6,852 bases of DNA from Candidatus Collierbacteria bacterium CG_4_9_14_3_um_filter_43_16 (GTDB lineage Bacteria; Patescibacteriota; Microgenomatia; UBA1400; MFAQ01): positions 369 through 7,220 of the forward strand of contig PFUC01000020.1 in the NCBI GenBank assembly GCA_002789895.1, given 5' to 3'. Below the pieces are notes generated by a model. It was not told the DNA's origin. It made no database searches and saw only the letters and a list, made by a program, of their open reading frames with translations. Shown in pieces: positions 4,813-6,852 of the stretch. The stretch's first letter is position 1. Every line of letters begins with the position of its first letter. The translations under genes were made by a program, and so were the position numbers.

Positions 4813-5913
4813 ATGACAAATCAAATAAAATGCCCCAAGTGTGGAGAAGAAATCGAAGTCTCCAAAGCTCTCAGTGCCACTGTTAGAGAACAAGTAGAAA
4901 AAAGACTAACAGAAAAAATATTTAAGGAAGCCGAATTAAAATTTAAATTTGAGGCTGCTGAAGAATCAAAGGTTCTAAAAGAAGAGCTGGTTTTCAAATC
5001 CAAGAAATTGGACGAGGCTCGTGAAGCCGAACGTTTCTTGAGGCAGGATAAATTAAAGCTTGAAGATGAGAAAAGAACCTTCGAACTGGAAAAACAAAAA
5101 CAAATGGATATTGAGAGAGAAAAAATTCGTCAGCAAACCCTACTGGAGGCAAGCGATACCCATCGTCTAAAAGATCTGGAAAAAGAAAAGATTATTAACG
5201 ATCTCAAGAAATCTTTGGACGATGCTCAGCTGAAAGCTTCTCAAAGTTCACAACAGTTACAAGGCGAAGTCCAAGAGCTGGATCTGGAAAGCTATCTGCA
5301 AACTTCCTTTCCCCGCGATGAAATTAACCCCGTCGGCAAAGGAGTTCGTGGTGCGGATATTAGTCAGATTGTCCGAACCAATTTGGGAACCATATGCGGT
5401 GTCATACTTTGGGAATCCAAGAGAACTAAAGCTTGGGTTGATGATTGGGCGGTGAAACTTAAGGATGATCTCCGTGCCTCCAAAGCCAATGTCCCGGTGA
5501 TTATTTCCTCTGTCCTACCAAAAGAAATCAAGTCAGGATTTGGCTTCTTTCAGGGAGTTTGGGTCGCGGAACCAAGATATATTCAGCCATTAGCTGAGAT
5601 CCTCCGGAAAAATTTGATCGATGTGGCCAGAGAAAAGCATAATGGACAAGATCGCGGTACGAAAGCCGATATGATTTACACCTATCTCACGAGCGACGCC
5701 TTCGTTCAGCAAATCCAAAGCATTATCGAAGTCCACCAAAACATGCAACTCCAGATTCAAAAAGAGAGAGCCGCCTTTGAAAAAATCTGGAAGGAGAGAG
5801 AGGCCCAAGCCGCCAGAATTATTATGAGTACCGCCGGCATCTACGGCAGCATTCAAGGTGTCGCTGGCCAGTCCATGCCCCCCGTCAAAGGTCTAGACCT
5901 CTTAGAGGGGTAA
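4813..5913 (+). CDS. DUF2130 family protein: CxxC motif, coiled coil, PD-(D/E)XK-like domain
   Basis: The protein is 366 aa from ATG 4813. Residues 5-12 carry half of a zinc ribbon (CPKCGEEI, C7 and C10) with no second CxxC. Residues about 22-155 are a long charged coiled coil rich in K, E and Q. The conserved DUF2130 core follows at about 156-340. It contains GKGVRGADISQIVR (175-188), GVILWESKRTKAW (196-208) and VIISSVLPKE (229-238). An upstream acidic helix (E154, E158), D182 in GADI and E201-S-K203 match the E...D...ExK arrangement of PD-(D/E)XK nucleases, so I infer a nuclease-like fold; the biochemical role is unknown to me. A second short helical stretch at 313-333 could also coil. The next gene begins 21 bp after the stop with its own -10 box. 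Confidence 0.85.
   Translation: MTNQIKCPKCGEEIEVSKALSATVREQVEKRLTEKIFKEAELKFKFEAAEESKVLKEELVFKSKKLDEAREAERFLRQDKLKLEDEKRTFELEKQKQMDIEREKIRQQTLLEASDTHRLKDLEKEKIINDLKKSLDDAQLKASQSSQQLQGEVQELDLESYLQTSFPRDEINPVGKGVRGADISQIVRTNLGTICGVILWESKRTKAWVDDWAVKLKDDLRASKANVPVIISSVLPKEIKSGFGFFQGVWVAEPRYIQPLAEILRKNLIDVAREKHNGQDRGTKADMIYTYLTSDAFVQQIQSIIEVHQNMQLQIQKERAAFEKIWKEREAQAARIIMSTAGIYGSIQGVAGQSMPPVKGLDLLEG
5889..5908. repeat. Two abutting small palindromes at the end of the DUF2130 gene
   Basis: AGGTCTAGACCT (5889-5900) is a perfect 12-bp palindrome. It overlaps CCTCTTAGAGG (5898-5908), an inverted repeat with 5-bp arms. They encode the last residues of the DUF2130 protein and lie just upstream of the -10 box of the next gene, about where a -35 or regulator site would be. 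No T-run follows, so an intrinsic terminator is unlikely. A chance origin is possible. Confidence 0.35.
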
Positions 5914-5920
5914 CGGCTTG

Positions 5921-5929
5921 TGCTAACAT
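5921..5929 (+). promoter_or_regulatory. Extended -10 box for the second PD-(D/E)XK gene
   Basis: TGCTAACAT fits the extended -10 pattern TGnTAnnnT and ends 5 nt before ATG 5935, again pointing to a leaderless mRNA. The purine-rich AGAGGGG at 5904-5910 is 24 nt from the ATG, too far to be a Shine-Dalgarno sequence. The -35 region (about 5901-5906) is weak, as is common with extended -10 boxes. Confidence 0.55.
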
Positions 5930-5934
5930 GAGCC

Positions 5935-6720
5935 ATGTACTACAAGAAATCCAGAGGTGTTTTTGATCCCCAGTCCAAAGAGCCTTTCAAAATTAGCCGT
6001 TCCAAGATTGAGCTGTATACTCAGTGCCCGCGTTGTTTCTACATGGACGTTCGTCTCGGTTTGTCACGCCCATCTACACCACCCTACACCTTAAATTCTG
6101 CCGTCGACAACTTACTAAAAAACGAATTCGATCTTCTTCGCAAAAAAGGTGAGAAACATGAGCTGATGGAAAAATACGCTATAGACGCTATTCCTTTTAG
6201 TCATCCAGATTTGCCCCAATGGCGCGGTGAAGTCACCGCCTTTGAAGGAGCCTTGGTCATGGATGAAAAATCGAATCTTCTGATAAACGGTCTAGTCGAC
6301 GATGTGTGGCAAGACAGTCAGGGTAATTTGGTGATGGTGGATTACAAGTCAACCAGTTCAGCCAAAGCCCCGTCTCTTGATGATGAGTGGAAACAATCTT
6401 ATAAGAGACAGATCGAGGTCTACCAGTGGATTTTTCGCAAGCTCGGCTTTTCGGTATCCAAGCTCGGCTATTTCGTCTTCGCCAACGCGATGAAGAATCT
6501 GCCCAAATTCGACGGTAAACTGGAGTTTGAGATGTCAATACTCCCCTATGAAGGTAATCCGGACTGGGTCGAGCTAACTCTTTTGCAAATTCGCGAGCTT
6601 CTGAATTCAGATATCATCCCGGCTCCCGCTCACGAGTGTGAGTATTGTGCTTACAAACAGCAATCAGTCCAAATAGTTAAATTTCTCAAAGAGAAGCAAC
6701 AGCTCTCCCTTCCAGGCTGA
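5935..6720 (+). CDS. RecB-like PD-(D/E)XK nuclease family protein, CxxC/CxxC type
   Basis: This 261-aa protein begins with a conserved opening, SRSKIELYTQCPRCFYMDVR (21-40), carrying C31 and C34. LNSAVDNLLKNEFD (53-66) follows, then the acidic motif GLVDDVW (119-125, D122 or D123), the catalytic strand MVDYKST (134-140, D136 and K138), and RQIEVYQW (158-165) with the Q-x3-Y motif (Q159, Y163). The C-terminus has C235-x2-C238 in ECEYCAY. The paired CxxC motifs at the two ends suggest one metal site, iron-sulfur or zinc, stapling the domain as in Cas4 and AddB. I remember close relatives as a widespread bacterial family annotated only as PD-(D/E)XK nuclease. It is a separate family from the nuclease at 2085-2963, with different cysteine spacing and a much shorter tail. 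It has its own extended -10 box 5 nt before the ATG. Its last 35 bp overlap the convergent coiled-coil gene. Confidence 0.85.
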   Translation: MYYKKSRGVFDPQSKEPFKISRSKIELYTQCPRCFYMDVRLGLSRPSTPPYTLNSAVDNLLKNEFDLLRKKGEKHELMEKYAIDAIPFSHPDLPQWRGEVTAFEGALVMDEKSNLLINGLVDDVWQDSQGNLVMVDYKSTSSAKAPSLDDEWKQSYKRQIEVYQWIFRKLGFSVSKLGYFVFANAMKNLPKFDGKLEFEMSILPYEGNPDWVELTLLQIRELLNSDIIPAPAHECEYCAYKQQSVQIVKFLKEKQQLSLPG

Positions 6721-6852
6721 CAATTCTCTTTTCATGCTCGTCAATCCTCTCTGAGTGATGATCTGTAACGTTATCTAGCTTCTTCTCGATCCTGAAGGTG
6801 TTATTTTCAACAATATTGATTTTCTTGGTCAGCCTCTCTTCCATTTTCGACA
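6686..6852 (-). CDS. C-terminal part of a coiled-coil protein (partial at window edge)
   Basis: On the minus strand a frame open to the window edge ends with TGA at 6686-6688, giving 54 visible residues. Hydrophobic residues recur every 3 or 4 positions (L7, I11, V14, I21, L25, V28, I36, I43, L46 of the visible part) among many K, E and R residues, a clear heptad pattern ending in EHEKRIVSLE. Small coiled-coil proteins of this kind are frequent in Patescibacteria (recollection) and have no assigned role. An ATG at 6844 could start a 51-aa protein, but the frame stays open upstream, so a longer protein is more likely. It overlaps the end of the convergent nuclease gene by 35 bp. Confidence 0.6.
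   Translation of the reverse strand, partial: SKMEERLTKKINIVENNTFRIEKKLDNVTDHHSERIDEHEKRIVSLEGRAVASL

Overview
The window looks like a piece of a small, moderately AT-rich bacterial genome, most likely a Candidate Phyla Radiation / Patescibacteria member (inference, about 0.65). The reasons are two RecB-like PD-(D/E)XK proteins of types I remember as common in that group, a DUF2130 protein, compact spacing, and -10 boxes placed about 6 nt before start codons with no Shine-Dalgarno sequence. TGA ends two genes (the CAP-domain gene and the second RecB-like nuclease), so the code is standard and not the UGA=Gly code of Gracilibacteria/Absconditabacteria. No tRNA, rRNA, CRISPR array, transposase or phage gene is visible. 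Layout, left to right: 1-87 is the 3' end of an unidentified gene, followed after one base by a 435-aa Pif1-family helicase (89-1396). A PAP2-family membrane phosphatase follows (1435-2067), then a RecB-like PD-(D/E)XK protein with four cysteines (2085-2963). It converges on a minus-strand membrane-anchored protein with two CAP domains (2995-3912). A divergent promoter region separates this from a short HPF/RaiA-like ribosome hibernation factor (3987-4292). A minus-strand pair follows: a single-cluster [4Fe-4S] ferredoxin (4513-4707) and, downstream of it, a 53-aa unrecognised small protein (4323-4484) preceded by a good Shine-Dalgarno sequence. The ferredoxin and the next gene are divergent; the space between them holds two adjacent degenerate copies of a short palindromic dispersed repeat. 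Then come the DUF2130 coiled-coil/nuclease-like protein (4813-5913) and a second RecB-like four-Cys nuclease (5935-6720). The window ends in the 3' end of a minus-strand coiled-coil protein (6686-6852) that overlaps the nuclease tail-to-tail. Functional reading: nucleic-acid processing dominates, with one helicase and three proteins carrying PD-(D/E)XK-like signatures, but these genes are interrupted by unrelated housekeeping and envelope genes. I see no convincing single new defence operon. The most interesting signals are the consistent leaderless-start architecture, the paired palindromic repeats abutting the DUF2130 promoter, and the ferredoxin plus small-protein unit, the only place with a clear Shine-Dalgarno sequence.
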